Assembly (NCBI GenBank): GCA_009760855.2
Contig: WPIO01000019.1
Coordinates: 1,595,001 to 1,657,000 of the forward strand
Source of the DNA: Cristatella mucedo
Taxonomy: Eukaryota > Bryozoa > Phylactolaemata > Cristatellidae
Length of the DNA: 62,000 nt
Direction: 5' to 3'
This document shows positions 12,531 through 22,688 of the stretch, piece after piece (the first letter of the stretch is position 1; each line of letters starts with the position of its first letter). The translations under genes and the position numbers were made by a program. Under the pieces are notes generated by a model, which had not been told where the DNA came from, did not search any database, and saw nothing but the letters and a program-made list of their open reading frames with translations.

Positions 12531-13565
12531 GCTCAGTCATCCAGGACGCCGCCGATGGTCGTTCGCTTATGGCAGCAGGAATCGAATCCAGTGAGGGCGA
12601 GATGACGACCCTAATTTCGCCTTCGCCTAGCGGAGCTTACAGCATTCTCAGCTGGAAAATGATCAACTTACACAGCGCACGAGCGAGCGCGAATGTGGCT
12701 CTCGGAGCACTTGCACGGACGGAAACTATCCTGTTTGAACCTGGCCTCGTCACGAAACCGCTGATTGGTTTGACTCGTGATGGTGTAAACCTATCCTCGT
12801 AGGCTCGTAATGGCGCCGCCCAGAAGATCTGTTGCTTAGTTCGCATCCCCTGGAAGTCCTGTGAAATGCATTGATCAGGTACGTCTCTTGTGTATAAAAA
12901 TAGGAAGCCCTTTTGTGCGCTTGCACGGTAAGCGAACCTCAGCCGAACTGGTCAACGAAGTTGTGAAATACCATCTAAGCTTGTGTAAATCTCTCCTCGC
13001 ACGTTTTTTTGCCCGTGCCTCATATGACCCTCTATGACCATTAGCAGAGAGTAAAATGAAAGGTGTGGTTTCATTTCATTGATGGCATTGCCCCTGATCG
13101 TTGTACGAGTTGGCTGTGACACTTGATGTGGTAGGCAGTCGGGACGTGCCATTGGTGATTATTATGACAGGGGAGTCGGGGGCACTCCGGTGGGCGAGAG
13201 GGGCGAGGAGAGTCGTGCTTCGCCCTGCTCCGTGTGTAGGGAGAATTAACTGGTGGTGTTGCTCGTCGGCTAGCGTTCTGTGCTGTTTGCGATGATAACT
13301 CAAGCTTACAAAAAGTAAAGGTCAGCTGATTAAACAGCTTAACGTACGTATATAGCGGGCAGAAGACCTTATTGCCCTCATTGCACTGGGCGATCAAGGC
13401 CTGCTGCCGAACTCGGACCCGAGACATGCACATACCTCAAAGAGCTAGTCCACTTGATCACAAGTTAGAGACCCGGGGACTGTGTAAATTAACTGCTTAG
13501 ATAGTCTGACCTGCACTGGCTCCCCATGGGGTGTGGGAATTGACTTCGCGATCCTGGCAGCATTA
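12531..13565. other. No gene recognised
   Basis: About 1 kb without identifiable coding, RNA or repeat features. Confidence 0.35.
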
Positions 13566-13567
13566 CA

Positions 13568-13720
13568 AAAATAGAATTCATTTGCATAGCGCCCTAAGAG
13601 AACTTATTCTCTAGTCGTGCTCTTCACCTATGCCACGGGGCTCGAGCCCACGACCTCGACCGTCAAATGCATTCACCCCGGTCGGGGCGAGCACCTTACC
13701 CACTGAGCGGCCAAACCGGC
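13568..13720 (-). mobile_element. tRNA-derived SINE, family 1
   Basis: Minus copy with tail (tagcgccctaagagaactta), B-box complement (gggctcgagcccacgacctc) and head complement (gagcaccttacccactgagc, gccaaacc). Confidence 0.85.
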
Positions 13721-13810
13721 GCATTCCCTTTAGGCCCCCTCCATACCATTGCTCCGTCCGCCATATCTGTCTGGAACACTTACTTCTCGGGACACGCGTC
13801 GCTCGCGCCA

Positions 13811-13956
13811 GCCGCTAATGGCCCAAGTTAAGGTGCTCGCCCCGATCAAGGTCTGGCCGATGTGGCGGGCTTGCGGCCCGAGGCGTATGTGACGCACCGG
13901 CCCAGAGATTAAGTTCTCTTGGGGCGCTATATAAATGAGTTATATATATATATATA
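13811..13956 (+). mobile_element. tRNA-derived SINE, family 1, with (TA)n end
   Basis: Plus copy: gttaaggtgctcgccccgat, then agagattaagttctcttggg and gcgctatataaatgag, ending in a (TA)n run. It lies about 90 bp from an opposite-strand copy at 13568-13720. Confidence 0.85.
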
Positions 13957-14159
13957 AATACATATATTGTTTACATATCCGACCCTGGTCATATATAGCT
14001 GTGTGTCGCCAACCAGCTTCAAAGCCTTTAGAGATCGCAACCAAAAGTGAAGAATGCGAAAACCAGTCGATTCTGCCGTAACCTCGGTCACGTGGCGGCA
14101 GATGAGCCTTAGCACCCATTGCTCGCGCTTCTAAGGGGCCTAAATTATTATATGTGATA

Positions 14160-14280
14160 TTATTTATTCTAATATATTATCAATATAATATAATAGTAGT
14201 AATTAGTAATAATAATAGTAGGCGAGTAATTGCTAAAATATCTTTATTATGCTCTATTATAGTATTATTATTATTATTGC
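14160..14280. repeat. AT-rich simple sequence
   Basis: Irregular TAT/AAT/TTA repeats such as attattattattattgc and ataataatag. Confidence 0.7.
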
Positions 14281-14419
14281 CTACTGTTATTGCCTGTTCC
14301 AGGACCTAGGCCGCGAAGCAGGAGAGCCTAGCGCCTAGGCTAATGTCCTATGCGCCAACAGTTCCAATGCACCTAGAGCCTGGAATGCTCTGCCGACTGG
14401 CACCACGATGGCTCGTGAC

Positions 14420-14560
14420 TGGTTTGGTCCAGCGGTAAAGGTGCTCGGCCCGACCAAGGCCTGGCTGAGGTCATGGGCTCGCGCGCCGAGGCACGTGTGA
14501 AGCGCCTGAATAATGGTTAAGATCTCTTGGGGCGCTATACAAATGAATTGTATAATTATG
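14420..14560 (+). mobile_element. tRNA-derived SINE, family 1
   Basis: ggtttggtccagcggtaaag (A-box region), tgggctcgcgcgccgagg (B-box region, altered), then ttaagatctcttggggcgct and atacaaatgaatt. Confidence 0.85.
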
Positions 14561-14649
14561 TATGACTTTGAAGCGTTTGAGACGACACCAAAATGTAATA
14601 TATCTCGGTCTATAACTCCACGAAGCCGCTCAGATGTAGTCGGTGTTAC

Positions 14650-14925
14650 GCAGGACAGTTTTCTATAGAGCACTTAAAGCCTAAGCGACTTTCGGCATGT
14701 ATTTGGCAAAAAGCAGAATTCATCTCACGAAACAAAGAAAAAGTGAGAAGCATAGCTGAGTCAAGAGGGAAGTTAAAGAAGTGATTAGGATTAGCTGTTA
14801 AGGACGGTTGGAAAGGATGTGCCGCAGTCGGTAGATGTCGTTGAGTAAGAATTGTGAAAGTGAGTTGCAGTCTAGGACCTGCAGAGCAAAAGCTTTTATC
14901 GCAAACGGTCTGCATGCGGAGGAAT
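14650..14925 (-). mobile_element. Second LINE family (family C) 3' fragment
   Basis: Minus-strand match to the 53-kb copy. It encodes SFCSAGPRL, then DSAMLLTFSLFREM and IHAESRLGFKC-like remnants. The AGPRLW-type motif is common near the C-terminus of LINE ORF2 proteins. Confidence 0.7.
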
Positions 14926-15117
14926 TGAACGGCTAATTTATTTCCAGTAGATGACCTGATGGCACTAGGTGGCGGAAACTGGTGCGTCAGTTCAGCTAAG
15001 TGTGAAGGAGCTAAACCATCCGGTGGATCTTCGAAAAAACTGCCATGCTGCTCAGGCTCCATGCTCTTTCCACATGAATACGCATAAAATAACTGTGCAT
15101 TTCACAGCAACGAAAAT

Positions 15118-15970
15118 AATAATAATTACAAGACATGCACATAGCGTCCAAAGAGAACTAGAACACTTTCTAGCCGCTTTACGTATCTGGAAAGGAAGTC
15201 GATCGGTTAATGTAGATTGGTTAATAATAACGTGCACACTGTAAGAGCGAAGAAGTTTACAAAGGACGATTCACATCGAACTAGCAAATGCTGTGAGAAC
15301 AGGTGGGGTTTAAGGCGTCAAATCGGGAGATGCCGTGACTTCAATTGGTCATGAGTTCCACGACTTGGGAGCAATTGAACTGCAGGCACGGTCTTTCAAG
15401 GATTGAAGTTGGTTAGAGGTACAGCTGAATGACTAGAGTCAGAAGAGCTGGTGGTTTGGTGCGAAGCCTCAGTATATGAATATGTATATATGATAATATG
15501 TATATATATATATTTGAATATGAATATAGGAATATGTCAGAAAGATATTCTGGAGCAGCAGTATGAAGAGACCTGAAAGTAAGCGATAGCAGCTTGAAGT
15601 AGATAAACTGCTCGATGGGGACCTAGTGCAGGCCGCTGAGTAATGGTATATCGTGGCAGCTGCGACTTTCTACGACAGACAGGCCTAGCTGCAGAGTTTA
15701 GCATTGAGTGTTTGCATCTTATTGTACAGGCAGGGACACTTTCAAGCAGTGAGCTACGGAAGTCTAACTGAAGTCACAAATGCACGAACTAGCTTGGCTG
15801 CAATATCCTTATCTTTGTAGGCTCATACTTACGTAATTATACGTAGCTGCAAGCTGGCAGAGTTGACCTTGGAGACGATGCGGTCATCCACTGAAGGGCC
15901 GCCTCGAAACGGGACACGCAGACTGTGCACCGAGCCTACAGGAGACATGCTAGCCGAGCCCTCGACATGG
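15118..15970 (-). mobile_element. CR1/L2-like LINE, decayed
   Basis: Begins with the tail aataataataatta and the terminal block (agagaactagaacactttct). It follows the minus-strand LINE order (gcctagctgcagagttt, then ggagacatgctagccgag) with many changes. An AT-rich insertion (tatatgaatatg type) sits near 15475-15535. Confidence 0.7.
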
Positions 15971-15971
15971 C

Positions 15972-16250
15972 TCTTAAGCAACGACAACTACTCTCCAACT
16001 GCCGACTATGGCACATCTTTTTCAGCGGTCCTGAACTGCTACTTCTATGCTACTCACTACCTCAACTGCTCTCTTGACTCTGCTATGCTTCCCATTTTCT
16101 CTTTGTTGCGTGAGACGAAGTCTGTTGGCTACCGAATGCGTACCGAAAGCCGCTTAGGCTGTGAGTGCGCTACACAAAACTCTCCTGCGTAACACCCACA
16201 TGGTCTTTATGACTTTGTGGAGTTACTGACGGAGATACATCACATTAAGC
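15972..16250 (+). mobile_element. Second LINE family (family C) 3' fragment
   Basis: caacgacaactactctccaa, ctactcactacctcaactgc, tctgctatgcttcccatttt and accgaatgcgtaccgaaagc match copies at 22.8, 29.9, 41.2 and 53.1 kb in the same order. Confidence 0.8.
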
Positions 16251-16376
16251 TTTCTAATTTCCGCGTAGCCAGCCAATTGATGCCAATTTCCGTTTTTCCT
16301 TTTATATCTTTCCGCCTCTGTCAGATTTCCCCTCGTGCGGCCTAAGCCGCCGCCGCCGCCAGGTCTTTCGCGATGC

Positions 16377-16502
<126 letters not shown>

Positions 16503-16720
16503 ACCAACCTCTACGCTTTTGGTTTCGAATTCGGCCACGAGCACAGCTGAGCTCGAGGTGTTGAGCCGGGCGCGAGTTTCGCCCGAGGCTTCAAGCCCGT
16601 CGGCGGCCAGGGCCAGTGCTCGCCCTCCGTACGAGAGTAGCTGCTCCGTACACGCCGCGGCTGCTGACGCTGGCCGTCTGTAAAACGCTACCGCGCGGAA
16701 TGGATTTCTCAACGCTGTGT

Positions 16721-16848
16721 ACATAAAAAATATAGTTCGCTTGTTCGCTAGCATCCTGAGAGAACGTAATCTCTATTCAGCGCTTCGCATATGCCGCGGT
16801 GCTCGAGCCCAGAGTCGGGGCGAGAGCACCTTAACCACTGCGCCGTGG
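16721..16848 (-). mobile_element. tRNA-derived SINE, family 1
   Basis: Minus copy: cctgagagaacgtaatctct, ggtgctcgagccc, then gagcaccttaaccactgc. Confidence 0.8.
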
Positions 16849-17423
16849 ATTTGCTATCCTAAGGCATGGGCGGGTGCTGAAACGGCGGGCGAGCTAAGTC
16901 AGCCAGATTGTAACTGATATTCATCATTTGCGGTTCCTGAATTGTAAAAGGTTTGGAACCGATTATGTGATAACTTATGCCCGATGCTGCGTATAAGCCG
17001 ACTCCATACAGAAAGCAGTGAGCGGTGCTTCCGGAGTTGGCATTTGAACTGATTCGAGCTGTAGACCACGAAGCCATCGGTGTACGTCATGACCTTTATT
17101 AAACACCTGTAACCCTCAATTGCGGTCAGATGGACTCGTGCACGTTATGGATACGGACCTGTTACGTTAAGGTCGCTCGTCGTCGCTGCCGTGCGGTCCG
17201 CTACTGTCGGCACACCTGCGTGCATCGGTGCAGCACCTGTAAGTCGCTAGCCTCGCTACGAGGTTCAGTCGTCACCAGCGTTAGCTTCGCGTCGGCTGAG
17301 ACGAGCAGCGCCGCTACGAGGGCTCTGTTCGCGGCCTCGGTCTGCTCAAACGTGGAGGCCTCGCGCCACGTTTGTAGTAGGTCTTCGTTGCACCCGTCTT
17401 CAGCCACTGTCTGCGTGCCATCC

Positions 17424-17530
17424 GGCTTTGGCCCAGGCGTAAGGTGCCTGCCTTTAACGATCGAGGTCTCTGGCTCGAGCCCTGCGACACATGTAAAGCG
17501 CCTAGATAGAGATTGCATTCTCTTGGTTGG
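17424..17530 (+). mobile_element. tRNA-derived SINE, family 1 subtype
   Basis: ggcccaggcgtaaggtgcct, gatcgaggtctctggctcga, gtaaagcgcctagatagaga. It shares the cgatcgaggtctc form with the copy at 19076. Confidence 0.75.
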
Positions 17531-17534
17531 GCTG

Positions 17535-18115
17535 CTCTTCGAAGGAATTGAAAATTATACATGCGTGCATCGGTGCCGCACTCACGAGTCCAAGGCCATA
17601 GAGGTACGAGGTTAAGAGGTTAAGAACTCGTTTACCAATATTTGTCGCGCTGGCGCCGCCGCTACGTGCGCTGCGTCTTCGCCCTAGCTCGGTCAGACTG
17701 TGGAATCCCCGCCCCTACACTTCGTTTGTAGCACTTGCAACCGTCACGTGCTCTGTGTTTGTGGCAGAGAACTTAATAATGCAGGAGCCGCTACTGGGGG
17801 ATTGTAACACAGTGATGTCAAAAAAGGTTCATCGTTCCGGCCAGCGCTACTATATTCCTCCGGGGTGTTTAGGGCTACATCCATCCGACTTAATGTTTAG
17901 CAACAGTTTGTATCTTTAATTTAAATGTACGAAAGTTTATGGACATGCGTAGATGTGCACACTGATTAAACCAATCGACTGCGTCGGTTAACTTCACCTT
18001 GCTTGATATATTAAAATGTAGCTCACTCTGGTATACACATTGAGATACATCGAGGTTTCTTGGCAGTGCAAGTGTAGTCAACCGTTTAAGAACCTCAATG
18101 CTGAGAAAGTAACGG
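17535..18115. other. No gene recognised
   Basis: Short direct repeat gaggttaagaggttaag near 17610; nothing else identified. Confidence 0.35.
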
Positions 18116-18117
18116 AA

Positions 18118-18905
18118 AATCTGCTTATTTTCAGCTCCATAACATTGCTAAAAATCGGGCTTGTTTAGATAAGGATACCACGTCCAAGTTGGTCCATGCA
18201 TTCATGACATCCCGTCTCGATTTCTGCAACTCACTGCTTACTGGCCTACCAGCATGTGCGATCAGGCGATTGCAGCTGGTGCAAAACTCTGCAGCTAGGC
18301 TTGTCTGTCGTGAGCGTCGCAGTTGCCACATTACTCCACTCCTCGCCGACCTGCACTGGCTACCAGTCAAGCAACGGATTGACTTCAAGGTTTTGTCGCT
18401 CACTTTTAGGTCCTTCATTCTATGGCTCCAGCCTATCTCTCCGACATACTCCCCCATCAGGCCAAGCATCGTACCACACGCTTTTCGGAATCCAACAGTC
18501 TAGAAATACCTCGTACAAACCTCAAATCCTTTGGAGACCGTGCATTTAGTTCGTATGCTCCCAAAGCCTGGAACTCCCTCCCGACCTGCGTCAGAACATC
18601 CCCTGACCTGACCACATTTAAAAGGAACTTAAAAACACACCTATTTAGGACAGCATTTAGTGGGTCCCTGTGATTCGTCCTTGATGTGCTTATGCGTGCT
18701 GACACTGTGCATGCTGCCACTAACCACATTTGCATGCCGACCCTGTGCATGTCACCCCTAACCATATTATTCACTGTGTTTGTTTTTCAAGCATGATTTT
18801 ACTTACCATTCAATTGCATTTCCCTTTGCAGTAAATGTAAAGCGCCTAGAAAGAGATTAAGTTCTCTGAGGGCGCTTTATCAAGTGTATTATTATTATTA
18901 TTAAA
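18118..18905 (+). mobile_element. CR1/L2-like LINE 3' part, well preserved
   Basis: Encodes [60 protein letters not shown] and [20 protein letters not shown] with one frameshift, then a 3' UTR, the terminal block gagattaagttctctgaggg and (ATT)n. 5'-truncated within ORF2. Confidence 0.9.
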
Positions 18906-18924
18906 ATCAGCTTCCTTGCCACTC

Positions 18925-19020
18925 TACCGAGCCTCGCTCTCACTCTCCTCTCTGTCTCTCCTCTCTGTCGCTGTCTCTGTCTCTCCGTGTCTCTCGGTCT
19001 CTGTCTCTCTCCCTCTCTAG
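18925..19020. repeat. CT-rich imperfect repeat
   Basis: Interrupted tctctgtctctc units. Confidence 0.85.
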
Positions 19021-19075
19021 AGCGTTGATACCAAGTTAACGCATCCTTTATATTCTTGGTAAAGTGCCTAGCCGT

Positions 19076-19191
19076 GGTTTGGCACAGTGGTTTTAGGTGC
19101 TCGCCTTTAACGATCGAGGTCTCGGGCTCGAGCCCTGCGGAGTATGTTAAGCACCTGGATAGAGATTCGGTCCTCGCATGGCGCTTACAAA

Positions 19192-19193
<2 letters not shown>
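19076..19193 (+). mobile_element. tRNA-derived SINE, family 1 subtype
   Basis: ggtttggcacagtggtttta, cgatcgaggtctcgggctcg, cctggatagagattcggtcc, ending directly in the (TA)n tract. Confidence 0.8.

Positions 19194-19236
<43 letters not shown>
19194..19236. repeat. (TA)n microsatellite
   Basis: About 43 bp of TA repeat at the SINE 3' end. Confidence 0.97.
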
Positions 19237-19237
<1 letters not shown>

Positions 19238-19644
19238 GTATAACGCATTTCTTGAGTTTTTGGATTACGTGCACGTGTGCGTAATTGACAGCGGTATAAC
19301 TTTAAGCGACCTCTTTGTACGGTGCATCTGGACGCGGCGAGCTAACTAGTCTTTCTGTAAATGACGTTTGGCTTCGCGTAGTACTTGTTCCTAGCATCCG
19401 AACGACGTCGTGTACCAGCTCGCACGGAGCGCTAATAACAACACCGTATTTTAAAAAGCGAAAATAATGACCTGCGTATAACGGCTGATACGGCAGGTGG
19501 CTTCCAACAGAGACTCGTTTAAAAGACTACAGCAGGTCATGCTCAGCACAAGGAATCACCGACTGGCAGGCCGTTATTCCAAGCGAGCGACTGCAGTCTG
19601 GCCCGTGCCTTACATAATTGCCAGGTTGTAAGTCAGACGATAAT

Positions 19645-19725
19645 TTTTCTGTAAAGTGCCTAGAGAGCAATTCAGTTCTCTGAGGGCGCTGTATGAATGC
19701 ATTATCACTATTATTATTATTAATC
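19645..19725 (+). mobile_element. LINE/SINE 3' tail fragment
   Basis: gtaaagtgcctagagagcaa, ttcagttctctgagggcgct, then an attattattatta tail: the shared terminal block only. Confidence 0.75.
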
Positions 19726-20009
19726 TGGTTCACGCATGATCACAAATGACCCCGCTCATAGGCCTTCGCTTATCGCGGCTAATTCACAAGCGGCTCTCAG
19801 TTCAAATTAAGCGGCCAAGCAAGTAGTTCGCAATCGCGGAGCAGCTGCAGCGCCGCTGCACGCGGTGCTGTGGCTTCTCAAGATACAGCCCCGCGGGCAG
19901 CTGGCGACGCCGCAGACAACCGGGCTCCAAGGCTTGATTCGAAACCTTCACGCACCTAGAATTACGAATAAAAAGCCTATAAAGTAAGAAAACTGACATC
20001 TTCGAAAAC

Positions 20010-21650
20010 TTGCTTGCGCACGAGGATGCCTGAAATGGCACCCTGGGCGCGACGCGACGCGCGGCGGCGGGCGGCCTCGGGCGGCCGGCTGAAACGGGCC
20101 ACCGATCGAGTCTCACCCAGCGAGATCTCGGCCGACGAAAGCTCGCGCCGGCGCGCTCTCGTTGCGCTGTAGGGCACGCGGCGCTGCCGGTGCGCGACGG
20201 TCAAAACGCGAAGGGCACCTGTCGGCTCGGTCGGAAGGCCACACGTCGCCAAGTCGAGAGGCGCAAGGCTGCGGTCTGGGGAGCAGCGGCCGCGAACGTC
20301 GTCTCAGTACGCTGGAGGCATCGGTGCCCATCGCCGCCGCCGCAGCCGCCGGGCCCGGCGACGTTTCGGTAGGCGGACTTGCTGCCTCACAGCTCCACCA
20401 CCGCCGCTGGGGCCCAGAAAGTCCACCTACCGGTAGTAGCGTTCCTAGGATACTGCGCGCCCGGGGACGAACTACACAGATAGTGCCGCTCCCCCAGTAT
20501 TAGGCACACATTTTGGCGCCACTTGATCTAGCGCCCGGGGACACTGGCCCTCCGGCCACCTTCGGTAAGCCACTGCTTACCAGCGCCGGCCTGCGAGGGG
20601 CCCTCGCCGGCTGGTCGCCTTCCGAGTGGGGGGGGGGGAGGGGTCACTCCGCTGCGCAGCTCCTAATCGGCTGCACGCGAACAGCTCCTCGGCTTCGACT
20701 AGCCGCCCCGAAGCCAGGTCAGCATCTGAGGTCGGCAAGCTCAACGGCGTGAGTGCGGGAGCCCAGTGCGCGCCGCCCGCGCCCCGCGACAGCTTTCGCT
20801 CGGCGAATCGAAAAGATAGCCGGCCAGTCGATACGTCATCGCGAGCCCGGGAGAGCTTCCGGCTCCCTGCTGTGCGCACGCGGAACTCGACGCTGCGGCC
20901 GCGCTGCGGCGCTGCTGGCTGAACTCGCTCAGTTCGCGCTCGTTGGCGCCTGGCGCCGGCCGGCGGTAGCATTCGACGGCGCCCGCTGGAGTGCTCGACA
21001 TTGTAAGTGGCGAGTAAAGCATGCCGTCATCTATCCGCGCGCGGCGACGGCGGCGGCGGGGCTTCGCTCGCGAGCTGCGTTGCCTGCGGCGTTGTTCGCT
21101 GCTTCGCCGTCGTCCGCTTGCTTGCTGACCGTCGCCGGAGGTCGAAGCGCCGTGCGAACGCTACTGCGGCCACTTCGCCTTCTTCGACTAATGGCCGCCG
21201 CACATCGCACACCGCGGCCGCCGTCGCGTTGCGCTGCCGGCCGGCGGCCGCCGGGCGACCGGCGCTCGAGCTCCAAGCTGCTGCGCATGACCGGAGCGAG
21301 CGCTCTCCTTCGGTCGCCGGCGTCGGCCGCGCGCGCGAATCGCTACGTGCGCGCGAGAGCTTTTCGCGGCCCCGGTGGTCGTCTCATCCGCTTCTGCTTC
21401 CGGCGGCTGTGCGCCGCCGGGCAGAAGCGGCGCCCGCAACGGCGATGCGGGCGCCGCTGTCGCCGCAATATCGATGCGACGCCTGCCTCGCGAGCCGATA
21501 TCGCGGCTCCGGGCGCGCGACGCGTCGATATCGGCGGCGCATCGCGCCCGGAGCGGTCGCTATACGCAGCAAATCGGCTCTATGAGTGCTTAGGGTTCGC
21601 GTCGGCCCGGCCGCTGGTGGTGGTCCGATCGTAGGTCTCGGTCCTGTGCG
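20010..21650. promoter_or_regulatory. CpG-rich block, candidate promoter or 5' exon of the RNF144-like gene
   Basis: About 1.6 kb packed with CG dinucleotides (for example gacgcgacgcgcggcggcgg), unlike the flanks. It lies 0.9-2.5 kb upstream of the RNF144-like start codon. All six frames stay open for long stretches only because stop codons are rare in such sequence; no domain is visible in them. A promoter role is inferred. Confidence 0.5.
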
Positions 21651-21654
21651 AGTG

Positions 21655-22547
21655 AGTCCTGTTATTCTCAGCGCCCCCTCCCCCCCCCCGTTGCAGGGCC
21701 TCGGCGGCGGCGACGACAGCCAGGGCTCCTGGTGGCCTCTGCTGCCGACTTATTCCGACCAACGAGCGGTGTACCTGCGTTCAGCCGTCCGGGGTGGGGG
21801 GGGGTGGTACTACTCCGCCGGGCTCGTTCGGATGGTTTCGATGGGGAGGAGGTCTTAGGTAGTTAACTCCAGGATACTGAGAAGATAATTCCGGGTCTTC
21901 GAGCTGCGATCTTCTCGTCAAGGCTTTTCTCGAAAACCCGTGCCCGGTTTGTGTCTATGCCTGCTGGCTTTTGTGGCTACGTCCTCGGTCGTTGCTTCGA
22001 CGATGGCGAATTTGTTTGCTTGTCGACTATCGATGGCCGACGAGGATCAGATGGCGCAAGGCCGGTTGCACTTCGACCTCTGTGTTTGGCTTGCAGCTAA
22101 CGTTCTTCTGCTTATGCAGCCAGTCGAGCAGAGAATGTAGGGAGCTTTTCTACTGCAACTCAGACCTCGTCGGCCGTGGCATGGCTGCAGGTAGCTGTAC
22201 TGCACCGGTGCTTTCCTTAGACAGGTCTGCGAAAGCAGATGAGAGCTTGCTTGCTCACCACAGTGATCGTTCTTTATTCGCCAGCACTACCTCGGGTACG
22301 ATGCAGTGCATGTCTTTCTAAGGCTTGCTGCCTTGCCCTAGTCTGTTGATGCATGTGGACAGACATAATAGACTTTGACGCGTCAATGGTCGCAACCCTA
22401 GTTCAGCATTGACGATGCTTCATCCCCCCAGCTGATCGCCGCTCAGTCCTCGATTGCACGCATCACCTCTCGTTTGTGCAGGTCTGACGTCGCAGCGAGT
22501 CGCAATGCTGACACATTGCCAGTAAAGAAAGTCGAGCAGCGGCAGCC
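21655..22547. other. Probable 5' leader region of the RNF144-like gene
   Basis: No domain recognised. Candidate acceptors lie near 22430 and 22482, between the CpG-rich block and the start codon. G/C runs near 21670-21690 and 21790-21805. Confidence 0.3.
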
Positions 22548-22688
22548 ATGCCTTTGATATGCCTGCGAAAGACGAAGGGAGACCGAGTGAAGAGCGTCCC
22601 GCGGCAGTGCTGCCCGATCTGCCTGGACGACGTGCCGCAGCCGCAGCTCTTCAAGCTGAAGAGCTGCGGCTGCAGATTCTGTCACCAG
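22548..22688 (+). CDS. RNF144A: RNF144-like exon 1 (N-terminus and first part of RING1)
   Basis: Residues 1-47, from the ATG at 22548 to CAG|GTAACT. It holds the first RING1 cysteines (CCPIC, then SCGCRFCHQ). The start is the only ATG that opens this frame close to the RING. Acceptor-like sites upstream (ccccccag near 22430, tgtgcag near 22482) suggest that a non-coding 5' exon may be spliced on. The exon contains a perfect inverted repeat at 22637-22673. Confidence 0.88.

Noticed and set aside
13071-13433. 120-codon minus-strand open frame
   Set aside because: No domain, overlapping frames equally open, starts with low-complexity Arg/Pro/Ser text typical of chance.
20753-21634. 293-codon plus-strand open frame, and overlapping long frames on both strands
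   Set aside because: Arg/Ala-rich, no domain, and all frames are open together because the block is CpG-rich and poor in stop codons.
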